The position numbers and the translations under genes are program-made. Shown here one piece after another: positions 1 through 5,887 of a DNA stretch of 10,447 bases. Origin of the DNA: Comamonadaceae bacterium (GTDB lineage Bacteria > Pseudomonadota > Gammaproteobacteria > Burkholderiales > Burkholderiaceae_C); NCBI GenBank assembly GCA_947371775.1, contig CANBQX010000067.1, forward strand, positions 1 to 10,447. Direction: 5' to 3'. Numbering within the stretch: position 1 is the stretch's first letter; the number at the start of each line of letters is the position of its first letter. Below the pieces are notes generated by a model. The model saw nothing but the letters and a program-made list of their open reading frames with translations. It made no database searches and was not told the origin of the DNA.

Positions 1-83
1 CGCTGCGCATTGCGCGCCGCGACATTGCCCGCGCCAAGACTATTCTTGTCGAGAAGCAAAGCGCTGAAACATCCGCCAAATAA
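1..83 (+). CDS. rpmC: 50S ribosomal protein L29, C-terminal end (partial)
   Basis: The window opens inside this gene. The last 26 codons are visible, in the frame starting at base 3 and ending at the TAA at 81-83. The translated tail reads LRIARRDIARAKTILVEK followed by a short alanine/serine-rich end, which is the conserved C-terminal helix of L29. L29 sits on the large subunit near the polypeptide exit tunnel. The stop lies 10 bases before the rpsQ start, matching the universal rpmC-rpsQ order of the S10 operon. The start codon and N-terminal half lie outside the window. Confidence 0.93.
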   Translation, partial: LRIARRDIARAKTILVEKQSAETSAK

Positions 84-90
84 GGAGCGA
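84..90 (+). promoter_or_regulatory. Ribosome binding site of rpsQ
   Basis: GGAG directly after the rpmC stop codon, 6 bases before the rpsQ ATG at 94. It supports that start and suggests co-translation within the ribosomal protein operon. Confidence 0.7.
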
Positions 91-93
91 TAA

Positions 94-363
94 ATGACGG
101 AAGCTAAAAAATCCCTCAAGCGCACCTTGATTGGCAAGGTGGTCAGCGACAAGCGTTCCAAGACCGTCACGGTTTTGATCGAACGCCGCGTCAAGCACGA
201 GCTGTACGGCAAGATTGTTGGTAAATCCAGCAAGTACCACGCCCACGACGAAAACGGAGCCTACAAAATGGGTGACGTGATCGAAATCACCGAAAGCCGT
301 CCTATTTCCAAGACCAAGAACTGGGTTGCGACCCGCTTGGTGGAAAAGGCTGCTGCGGTTTAA
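94..363 (+). CDS. rpsQ: 30S ribosomal protein S17
   Basis: This 89-residue protein has the normal bacterial S17 length. S17 is a primary 16S rRNA-binding protein with an OB fold that helps assemble the 30S subunit. Visible family features are the N-terminal block KRTLIGKVVSDK (residues 9-20), the central VLIERRVKHELYGK segment, and the C-terminal stretch GDVIEITESRPISKTK, which contains the S17 signature. A GGAG ribosome binding site supports the ATG. The gene follows rpmC by 10 bases as in the classical S10 operon. A strong intrinsic terminator 32 bases after the stop makes rpsQ the last gene of the operon, as in E. coli. The spc operon gene rplN does not follow, so the usual S10-spc continuity is broken here. 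Confidence 0.98.
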   Translation: MTEAKKSLKRTLIGKVVSDKRSKTVTVLIERRVKHELYGKIVGKSSKYHAHDENGAYKMGDVIEITESRPISKTKNWVATRLVEKAAAV

Positions 364-369
364 GCCCAA

Positions 370-385
370 GCAGCGCTCGCGCTGC
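370..385 (+). other. Small hairpin after rpsQ
   Basis: Perfect 6-base-pair inverted repeat GCAGCG-CTCG-CGCTGC, directly after the rpsQ stop and before the main terminator. It has no U-tract, so it is not a terminator by itself. It could protect the 3' end of the operon transcript or be chance in GC-rich sequence. Confidence 0.3.
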
Positions 386-395
386 GCAGCTTTCG

Positions 396-424
396 AAAAC
401 GGCCCACAATGATGGGCCGTTTTT
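396..424 (+). terminator. Intrinsic terminator of the S10 operon
   Basis: A perfect 11-base-pair inverted repeat, AAAACGGCCCA (396-406) and TGGGCCGTTTT (413-423), around the 6-base loop CAATGA. The run of five T at 420-424 forms the U-tract. The matching A-run on the left means the structure could also work on the opposite strand. It ends the rpmC-rpsQ transcript and lies only about 35 bases before the peroxiredoxin start. Confidence 0.9.
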
Positions 425-447
425 CATTTCTGTAGTTCACAAATCCC

Positions 448-454
448 AAGGAGA
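448..454 (+). promoter_or_regulatory. Ribosome binding site of the peroxiredoxin gene
   Basis: AAGGAGA, a near-perfect Shine-Dalgarno sequence, ends 4 bases before the ATG at 459 and fixes that start codon. Confidence 0.75.
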
Positions 455-458
455 CACC

Positions 459-965
459 ATGATTCAAGTAGGCGACACCCTTCCCGCAGCTGTGCTGATG
501 GAGTATTCGGAAGTTGAGGGCGAAGGTTGCAGCATCGGCCCCAACGCCGTGGACGTTGCGAAGGCCACTGCCGGCAAGACCATTGCATTGTTCGCGCTGC
601 CAGGCGCCTACACCCCTACATGCTCGGCAAAGCATGTGCCCGGTTTCGTGCAGCACTTTGACGACTTCAAGGCGGCTGGCGTGGATGAGATTTGGTGTGT
701 GAGCGTGAACGATGCGTTCGTGATGGGCGCCTGGGCGCGCGACCAAAAAACCGGCACCAAGGTGCGCATGCTGGCCGACGGCAGTGCGGATTTCACCAAG
801 GCCACCGGTTTGACGCTCGACCTCACCAGCCGTGGCATGGGCTTGCGCAGCAACCGCTATTCCATGCTGGTCAAGGACGGCAAAGTCACCTCGCTGAACG
901 TCGAGGGCCCGGGCAAGTTCGAAGTGAGCGACGCCGGCACCTTGTTGGCGCAGGCCAAGGGCTAA
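459..965 (+). CDS. Type II (Prx5-like) peroxiredoxin
   Basis: A thiol peroxidase of the Prx5/PMP20 (redoxin) family, expected to reduce hydrogen peroxide and alkyl hydroperoxides in the cytoplasm with glutathione/glutaredoxin or thioredoxin as donor. Its 168 residues fit the family. The active-site motif PGAYTPTCS spans residues 48-56, with Thr52 and peroxidatic Cys55. A second cysteine, Cys80 in the family block WCVSVNDAFVM, is 25 residues later, the same spacing as in plant type II enzymes. Arg130 or Arg133 would be the active-site arginine. There is no C-terminal glutaredoxin fusion. No signal peptide is seen. The start is fixed by AAGGAGA at 448-454. The gene sits alone between the S10 operon terminator and a convergent acetyltransferase. 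No clear promoter is visible in the 34 bases between terminator and start. The subtype is secure; the physiological reductant is inferred. Confidence 0.93.
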   Translation: MIQVGDTLPAAVLMEYSEVEGEGCSIGPNAVDVAKATAGKTIALFALPGAYTPTCSAKHVPGFVQHFDDFKAAGVDEIWCVSVNDAFVMGAWARDQKTGTKVRMLADGSADFTKATGLTLDLTSRGMGLRSNRYSMLVKDGKVTSLNVEGPGKFEVSDAGTLLAQAKG

Positions 966-976
966 TCTCGGCGGAT

Positions 977-1009
977 GCCGGCCTCTGGCAGCGTTAGAGG
1001 TCGGCCTTT
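977..1009 (+). terminator. Probable convergent terminator hairpin
   Basis: A 10-base-pair stem with one G-U wobble: GCCGGCCTCT (977-986) and AGAGGTCGGC (996-1005), loop of 9 bases, followed by only a short T run (1007-1009). It lies between the peroxiredoxin stop (965) and the 3' end of the GNAT gene, and its right arm is inside the last codons of that gene. The weak U-tract keeps confidence moderate. Confidence 0.5.
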
Positions 1010-1485
1010 AGGTAATGCGCTCCGGCGATGGGGTTGAAGTAGTACGGCGGTATTTCTTCAAAGCCAAGCTCTTCGTAGAGGCCGCGGGCGGCTTCCATGT
1101 CGCTGAGTGTGTCTAGCAGCACGCAGTGGTAGCCATTCATTTGCGCAAAGTCCAGCTGCGCCTGGGCGAGCAATCGCCCGATCCCCGAACCCCGGTAGGC
1201 GTTGGTTACGTACAAGCGGCGCATTTCGCAGGCATCTGCATAGTCTGCCGTATCGAGTGGACGCAAGGCGCAGCAGCCAACGACCGTGCCTTCCACCAGC
1301 GCCAGCAGCAGTTGGCCGCGTGGTGCGGCATAGTCGCCTGGCAGCGACTGGAGCTCTTGGTCGAAGTCTGTAAAGCACTCAGGCACCGACAGGCTGGCTG
1401 CGTAGGTCTGAAATATCTGGCGGGCAGCGTCCAAATCCTGGGCGGATTCGGGCCGCAGCAGCGTTACACGGTCAGGAAGGGTCAC
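994..1485 (-). CDS. GNAT-family N-acetyltransferase
   Basis: A 163-residue protein with the single-domain GNAT fold, which transfers an acetyl group from acetyl-CoA to an amine. The acetyl-CoA pyrophosphate-binding motif A is clear as YRGSGIG (residues 97-103, R-x-x-G-x-G type), preceded by the beta-4 strand MRRLYV. The downstream segment DTLSDMEAARGLYEELGF (residues 125-142) is the typical motif B, with a tyrosine (137) at the position often serving as general acid. The start is GTG at 1485; no in-frame ATG or good ribosome binding site lies upstream, so the start is uncertain. The substrate cannot be told from sequence; small molecules or protein N-termini are both possible. The gene is transcribed alone, convergent with the peroxiredoxin and divergent from the lipoprotein gene. 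Confidence 0.88.
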   Translation of the reverse strand: MTLPDRVTLLRPESAQDLDAARQIFQTYAASLSVPECFTDFDQELQSLPGDYAAPRGQLLLALVEGTVVGCCALRPLDTADYADACEMRRLYVTNAYRGSGIGRLLAQAQLDFAQMNGYHCVLLDTLSDMEAARGLYEELGFEEIPPYYFNPIAGAHYLKADL

Positions 1486-1622
1486 AGGGTGTGCTCTGGC
1501 TTGCTGAGAAAGTCTGTGCGGGAGTCTAGCGAATAATCCTCGTGCCGCCGCGTTCGAGGCAGTGAGCCGCTACGATGGCGCACTTTTTACATACCCGCGT
1601 CGTTCGCGAAAGGCAAACCCCA

Positions 1623-2132
1623 GTGCAAGCCACCAGAATCAGTGTTTGGATTGTCGTCATGGTGGTCTGCGCCTGTAGCCCGGCACTCAACTGGCGACGG
1701 GTCAGCTTGGGCGACATGGCCGTGACCTTGCCCTGCAAGCCCGACCACACGCAGCGAACCGTGCAGTGGGGCGGCCAGGCCCTGGAGATGGAAATGGTTG
1801 GTTGTGAGGCGGACGGTGCCCTGTTTGCCGTCAGCCGGATTCACTTGCCCCCGGGCACCGACCCTGGCCAACTGCAAGCCCAATGGCAAGCCGCCAGCCT
1901 TCTGCAAATGAAAGCGCAGGGCGAACCCACCACCATGCCGGCCACGTCGCAAGCACGCGCAATTGCGATGCAGCCAATTGCCGCGACGGGCCAGGGCAGC
2001 GATGGCCAAGCCCTGCAAGCGCGTCTGGCCTGGGTGGTGTCGGGGGCTGAGCTGTACCACCTCGCTGTCTACGCCCCCCAGATCTCGCCAGAGATGGCCC
2101 AACCCTTTTTTGATGGAATCACCCCCCAGTGA
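1623..2132 (+). CDS. Putative lipoprotein of unknown function
   Basis: I do not recognise a characterised family. With a GTG start at 1623 the product is 169 residues: a short basic N-terminus (MQATR), a hydrophobic stretch at residues 7-17, then V-C-A-C-S. Cys18 would be the lipidated residue of a slightly atypical lipobox (Cys at -2). Two further cysteines, Cys38 in LPCKP and Cys61 in VGCEADG, could form a periplasmic disulfide. The rest is soluble, rich in alanine and glutamine, and ends with a SGAELYHLAVYAP block near the C-terminus. An in-frame ATG at 1575 would add 16 residues, giving a long, charged and poorer signal sequence. GTG 1623 is preferred because GAAAGG (1608-1613) precedes it at good spacing. 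The stop overlaps the MFS start by 4 bases (GTGA), so translation is probably coupled and a link to the transporter is possible. Confidence 0.72.
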   Translation: MQATRISVWIVVMVVCACSPALNWRRVSLGDMAVTLPCKPDHTQRTVQWGGQALEMEMVGCEADGALFAVSRIHLPPGTDPGQLQAQWQAASLLQMKAQGEPTTMPATSQARAIAMQPIAATGQGSDGQALQARLAWVVSGAELYHLAVYAPQISPEMAQPFFDGITPQ

Positions 2133-3373
2133 GCGATAAAACCTTTGTTCCCTTGCCAGCACGGCAAGCCGTGGCCTTGTTTCTGGCGTTTGCATTCGCC
2201 TATTTTTTGTCCACCCTTATTCGCGCCGTCACCGCGACCTTGGCACCGACTTTGGTGCAAGAGTTCTCCCTCAGTGCCGGTGATCTCGGGCTTTTGGCCG
2301 GGGGCTATTTTTTCGGGTTTGCGCTCACCCAATTGCCGCTCGGGACTTGGCTGGACCGCTTGGGCCCCAAAAGGGTGGTGCTCTCGTTTTTGACGGTGGC
2401 GGTACTGGCGTGCGTCGCCTTTGCCCGGGCCTCAGGCTTTATTGAACTGCTCTTGGGCCGCGTGTTAATCGGTGTGGGGGTGAGTGCCTGTCTGATGGCG
2501 CCACTGACCAGTTACCGCCGCTGGTACGCACCTGGCGCGCAAATGCGGGCGAGCTCGTGGATGCTCATGACGGGCGCGTTGGGCATGGTCGCCTCAACCT
2601 TGCCGGTGCAGTGGCTTTTGCCGCTCATCGGTTGGCGCGGGCTATTTTTGCTCTTGGGCGGCTTGTTGGCCTTGGCCATGGTGCTCATTGCGTGGCAGGT
2701 GCCGGGTCAGCCATCCGCGGACGACGGCACGTCGGCGCAGACCCCCGAGAGTGCGCCCGCCGGCTATTCCATGGTGTGGCGCGATCCCTATTTTCGGAGT
2801 CTGGCACCCTTTGGTTTTATCGGCTATGGCGGCATGGTGGCCATTCAAACCCTCTGGGCAGCCCCCTGGCTGGTCAAAGTGGCGGGCTTCACGCCGGTGG
2901 CTGCGTCCACGGCCATGTTTTGGCTCAACGTGGCCATGATGCTGGCCTTTTTGGGCTGGGGCGCGATCAACCCTTGGCTGACACGCAAAGGCCTGCGGGC
3001 GGAGCAGCTCATGGCCTGGGGCTTACCTGTGAATTTGGCGATTCTGTTGATGATGACCGTCGGCGGCTCGCGCATCGGCGACTATTCCGGCGCGGCCTGG
3101 ACTTTGTTTTGTGTGACCGCCACGGTGGGCACACTGGCCCAGCCCGCGATTGGCATGGCATTCCCGCCGGCCTTGGCGGGGCGCGCTTTGTCGGCCTTTA
3201 ATTTGCTCATCTTCAGCGGCGTGTTTGCGGTGCAATGGTGCATCGGGCTCTTGGTTGATGGCCTGCAGGCGATTGGGTTGCCCTTGGCCAGTGCTTACCA
3301 AGGCGCCATCGGGGTGTATGGCCTGTGCGCACTCGGAGCGTATGTCCATTTGCTCAGGACAAAGGGGCGATAA
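2129..3373 (+). CDS. MFS transporter
   Basis: A 414-residue inner-membrane protein with about 12 hydrophobic segments in two six-helix halves. They are joined by a hydrophilic loop at residues 191-213 that is rich in Ser, Pro and Asp. The major facilitator motif A lies between helices 2 and 3 as GTWLDRLGPKR (residues 72-82, with the conserved Asp76-Arg77). Arg111 in the LLGRVLIGVGVSA segment fits the conserved arginine of helix 4 (motif B). The start is GTG at 2129, inside the stop region of the upstream lipoprotein gene (overlap GTGA), a typical translational-coupling arrangement. The substrate is unknown: the sequence resembles general predicted permeases, and I cannot assign a sugar, organic acid or drug. 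The PTS genes follow 31 bases downstream in the same direction and may be partly co-transcribed, but no functional tie is proven. Confidence 0.9.
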   Translation: MSDKTFVPLPARQAVALFLAFAFAYFLSTLIRAVTATLAPTLVQEFSLSAGDLGLLAGGYFFGFALTQLPLGTWLDRLGPKRVVLSFLTVAVLACVAFARASGFIELLLGRVLIGVGVSACLMAPLTSYRRWYAPGAQMRASSWMLMTGALGMVASTLPVQWLLPLIGWRGLFLLLGGLLALAMVLIAWQVPGQPSADDGTSAQTPESAPAGYSMVWRDPYFRSLAPFGFIGYGGMVAIQTLWAAPWLVKVAGFTPVAASTAMFWLNVAMMLAFLGWGAINPWLTRKGLRAEQLMAWGLPVNLAILLMMTVGGSRIGDYSGAAWTLFCVTATVGTLAQPAIGMAFPPALAGRALSAFNLLIFSGVFAVQWCIGLLVDGLQAIGLPLASAYQGAIGVYGLCALGAYVHLLRTKGR

Positions 3374-3374
3374 T
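3369..3374 (+). promoter_or_regulatory. Possible -10 element for the PTS genes
   Basis: GATAAT, five of six matches to the sigma-70 -10 consensus, overlaps the MFS stop codon and lies 30 bases before the EIIA start. No good -35 hexamer is at the right distance, so this is a weak candidate. The PTS genes could instead be transcribed from upstream. Confidence 0.25.
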
Positions 3375-3404
3375 CGCGCTCTCACTGCGGGCCTTTCCCA
3401 CTCT

Positions 3405-3851
3405 ATGACCATCGGTATTTTGATCATCGCCCACGCGCCGCTGGCCAGTGCATTGCGCGCCTGTGTGTTGCATGTGTTTCCCGAGGTCGAGCAGAACCTA
3501 GTGGCCTTGGATGTTCGGGCCAATGAGCCGCCATCGGACACCTTGGAGATCGCCCGCATGATGGTGGAGCAACTTCAGGCCCCCTCGGTGTTGGTGTTGA
3601 CCGACGTGTTTGGCGCTACGCCCTGTAACGTAGCGCAACAATTGGTGGATGGCGTGCATTCCAAGCTGGTTGCGGGTGTGAACTTGCCCATGCTCTTGCG
3701 CACCATCAACTACCGCCACGAATCCCTGGACTTGTTGGTGGCGCGCGCCTTGGCCGGAGGCGCGCAGTGCATCATGCAAGTGGCAGTGTCCGCGCCTTTG
3801 AACCAAACCAAAAAGCCCCATGATCCAAACCACCACGACCATAGTCAATAG
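3405..3851 (+). CDS. PTS EIIA component, mannose-class (EIIA-Man)
   Basis: A 148-residue cytoplasmic phosphocarrier of the mannose-class EIIA family, accepting a phosphoryl group from HPr. The N-terminus MTIGILIIAHAPLA places the phosphorylatable histidine at position 10, as in E. coli ManX. Further family blocks are VLVLTDVFGATPCNVA (residues 62-77, the usual DLFGGSPxN region) and VAGVNLPMLL (89-98). It is a single-domain protein: no EIIB domain follows, and a hydrophilic His/Asp-rich tail ends it. The ATG at 3405 is chosen because it begins the family's conserved first strand; codons upstream in this frame look non-coding. There is no strong ribosome binding site. Its last 32 bases overlap the HPr gene in another frame. 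Without EIIB or EIIC nearby, a regulatory role as in other proteobacterial incomplete PTS systems is likely. Confidence 0.92.
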   Translation: MTIGILIIAHAPLASALRACVLHVFPEVEQNLVALDVRANEPPSDTLEIARMMVEQLQAPSVLVLTDVFGATPCNVAQQLVDGVHSKLVAGVNLPMLLRTINYRHESLDLLVARALAGGAQCIMQVAVSAPLNQTKKPHDPNHHDHSQ

Positions 3852-4089
3852 GCTGGGCTTGCACGCCCGCGCTTCTGCCAAATTGACCAAATTGGCAGGC
3901 AGTTTTCCGTGCGACGTATTCATCAGCCGGGGCGAGCGCCGGGTCAATGCCAAAAGCATCATGGGCGTCATGATGCTGGCCGCGGGCATCGGCAGCGAGG
4001 TCAGCCTTGAAGCCGACGGCGACCGTGCGCAAGACGCCATGGACGCATTGCTCGCTTTGATCGCCGACAAATTCGGCGAAGGCGAATAA
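3820..4089 (+). CDS. ptsH: Phosphocarrier protein HPr
   Basis: An 89-residue HPr that passes phosphate from enzyme I to EIIA. The active-site motif GLHARAS gives phospho-histidine His15 and Arg17. The regulatory-site motif NAKSIMGVMML gives Ser46 at the canonical position, so phosphorylation by an HPr kinase/phosphorylase is possible; that enzyme is not in this window. The family length of 85-90 residues is respected. The ATG at 3820 lies within the 3' end of the EIIA gene, giving a 32-base overlap, and no strong Shine-Dalgarno sequence precedes it (only the A-rich stretch AAAAAG). This suggests translation coupled to EIIA. Nineteen bases separate its stop from ptsI. Confidence 0.96.
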   Translation: MIQTTTTIVNRLGLHARASAKLTKLAGSFPCDVFISRGERRVNAKSIMGVMMLAAGIGSEVSLEADGDRAQDAMDALLALIADKFGEGE

Positions 4090-4108
4090 CACCGGGCGCG
4101 CACCTTCC

Positions 4109-5884
4109 ATGACGTTCTCCATTCACGGGCTGGCAGTATCGCGGGGCGTGGCCATTGGCCGCGCGGTGATCGTCGCGTCCAGCCGGATGGATGTGGCGCA
4201 CTATTTCATCCAGCCCGATGAAGTGGCCAAAGAAATTGACCGCGCGCGTGCGGGCCGCAACGCGGTGGTGGAAGAGCTGTACCGCCTGCAAGAAAGCATT
4301 TCCCACATGGGCCCCAAAGAGGCGCCCCATGAGCTCAACGCCTTGCTGGATGTGCACTTGATGCTGCTGCAAGACGAAGAGCTGATCCGTGGCGTCAAAG
4401 GCTGGATCACGGACCGTCTGTACAACGCCGAGTGGGCGTTGACCACGCAGCTTGAGGTGATCTCGCGCCAGTTTGACGAAATGGAAGACGCCTACTTGCG
4501 CGAGCGCAAGGCCGATATGGAGCAAATCGTCGAGCGGGTGCTGCGTGCCATGCGCGGAGTGGCCTCCCCCATCATGGCGCCCGCGCGCAACAGCCGTCGC
4601 CCCGGCCAGCAAGACTTGCTGCTGGGCGATACGGTGGACGTGCCTTTGGTCCTGGTGGCGCACGACCTGTCACCCGCCGACATGCTGCAATTCAAGCAAA
4701 GTGTGTTTGCAGGCTTTATCACCGACGTCGGCGGCAAAACCTCCCACACGGCCATCGTGGCGCGCAGCATGGATATTCCTGCGGTGGTGGGCGCGCGCAC
4801 TTGCAGCCAGCTGGTGCGCCAGGACGACTGGATCATCATCGACGGCGACGCGGGCGTGGTCATTGTCGATCCGTCGCCCATCATCCTGGCGGAATATGGG
4901 TTCAAGAAACGCCAGGTGGAGCTTGAGCGCAGCCGATTAACGCGCTTGCTGCACACCCCCGCGGTCACCATGGACGGCGAAAAGGTGCAACTGCTGGCCA
5001 ATATCGAAATGCCCGAGGACGCGCCTGCCGCATTGCAGGCCGGCGCGCTGGGTGTGGGCTTGTTTCGCAGCGAATTTTTGTTCATGGGTCGCCATGGCAA
5101 TCTGCCCGACGAAGAAGAGCAATTCCAGGCCTACAAACGCGCGGTGGAAGGCATGCAAGGCCTGCCGGTCACCATCCGCACGGTGGACGTGGGCGCAGAC
5201 AAGCCGCTGGACAGCAGCGTGCACGACGCCGCGCATTTGAACCCGGCACTGGGTTTGCGCGCCATACGCTGGAGCCTGGCCGACCCCGCCATGTTTTTGA
5301 CGCAGCTGCGTGCGATTCTGCGTGCAGCCGCGTTTGGCAAGGTGCAGTTGCTCGTGCCCATGCTGGCCCATGCCAGTGAGATCCACCAGACCTTGGCGCA
5401 CATCGAACAGGCACGCCGCACACTGGACAAGCGTGGTCAGGCCTATGGGCCGGTACAGCTGGGTGCCATGATCGAAATTCCGGCGGCCGCACTGACGCTC
5501 AAGATGTTTTTGAAGTACTTCGACTTTTTGTCGATCGGCACCAACGACCTCATTCAATACACCCTGGCCATTGACCGCGCTGACGAGTCGGTGGCGCATT
5601 TGTACGACCCGCTGCACCCCGCCGTGCTGCAATTGGTGGCGTCCACCATTGCCGAATGCCGGCTCCAAGGCAAAGGTGTGAGCGTGTGTGGCGAGATGGC
5701 TGGCGACGTGGGTCTGACCCGCCTGTTGCTCGGCATGGGGCTGCGCAGCTTTTCGATGCATCCCGCGCAAATTTTGGCGGTCAAGCAAGAAATTTTGCGG
5801 TCAGACACGGCCCGTTTGGAGCCCTGGGCGCAGCGGGTGATCCAGGCTGAAAACCCGGCCCAAGAGATGGCCGTGAACGCCTAA
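4109..5884 (+). CDS. ptsI: PTS enzyme I (phosphoenolpyruvate-protein phosphotransferase)
   Basis: A 591-residue cytoplasmic enzyme that autophosphorylates from PEP and phosphorylates HPr. Domain order is the usual one. The N-terminal HPr-binding helical region spans about residues 30-145. The swivelling phosphohistidine domain has GGKTSHTAIVARS (208-220), with active His213. The C-terminal PEP-binding TIM barrel follows. Barrel residues are visible: Arg320 in GLFRSEFL, Arg357 in IRTVDVGADKP, Asn479-Asp480 in SIGTNDLIQYTLAIDR, and Cys527 in CGEMAGD. There is no GAF domain, so it is not the nitrogen-type PtsP. There is no fusion to HPr or EIIA. The length is slightly over the 575 residues of E. 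coli. The ATG at 4109 begins the conserved strand (MTFSIHGLAVSRGVAIGRA) though no clear ribosome binding site precedes it. It ends 3 bases from the stop of the convergent reductase gene. Confidence 0.97.
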   Translation: MTFSIHGLAVSRGVAIGRAVIVASSRMDVAHYFIQPDEVAKEIDRARAGRNAVVEELYRLQESISHMGPKEAPHELNALLDVHLMLLQDEELIRGVKGWITDRLYNAEWALTTQLEVISRQFDEMEDAYLRERKADMEQIVERVLRAMRGVASPIMAPARNSRRPGQQDLLLGDTVDVPLVLVAHDLSPADMLQFKQSVFAGFITDVGGKTSHTAIVARSMDIPAVVGARTCSQLVRQDDWIIIDGDAGVVIVDPSPIILAEYGFKKRQVELERSRLTRLLHTPAVTMDGEKVQLLANIEMPEDAPAALQAGALGVGLFRSEFLFMGRHGNLPDEEEQFQAYKRAVEGMQGLPVTIRTVDVGADKPLDSSVHDAAHLNPALGLRAIRWSLADPAMFLTQLRAILRAAAFGKVQLLVPMLAHASEIHQTLAHIEQARRTLDKRGQAYGPVQLGAMIEIPAAALTLKMFLKYFDFLSIGTNDLIQYTLAIDRADESVAHLYDPLHPAVLQLVASTIAECRLQGKGVSVCGEMAGDVGLTRLLLGMGLRSFSMHPAQILAVKQEILRSDTARLEPWAQRVIQAENPAQEMAVNA

Positions 5885-5887
5885 GGC

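Noticed and set aside
1486..1622. Promoters in the divergent GNAT/lipoprotein gap
   Set aside because: TACGAT at 1571 and TAGACT on the minus strand resemble -10 boxes, but neither has an acceptable -35 at the right distance, so no promoter was called.
1587..2195. 202-codon minus-strand frame opposite the lipoprotein gene
   Set aside because: This was considered because the lipoprotein is itself unfamiliar. The plus-strand frame has a signal sequence, a ribosome binding site and coupling to the MFS gene, and the minus frame has none of these.
2557..3201. 214-codon plus-strand frame within the MFS gene
   Set aside because: It overlaps a complete 12-helix transporter in another frame and is a Gly/His/Arg-rich shadow.
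3150..3404. N-terminal extension of the EIIA frame inside the MFS gene
   Set aside because: The 85 upstream codons overlap the MFS coding region and look non-coding; the family begins at MTIGILIIAH, so the start was set at 3405.
4937..5788. 283-codon minus-strand open frame inside ptsI
   Set aside because: It is antisense to the conserved PEP-binding domain of enzyme I, is rich in His, Gln and Arg, and has no family features; a shadow of codon bias.
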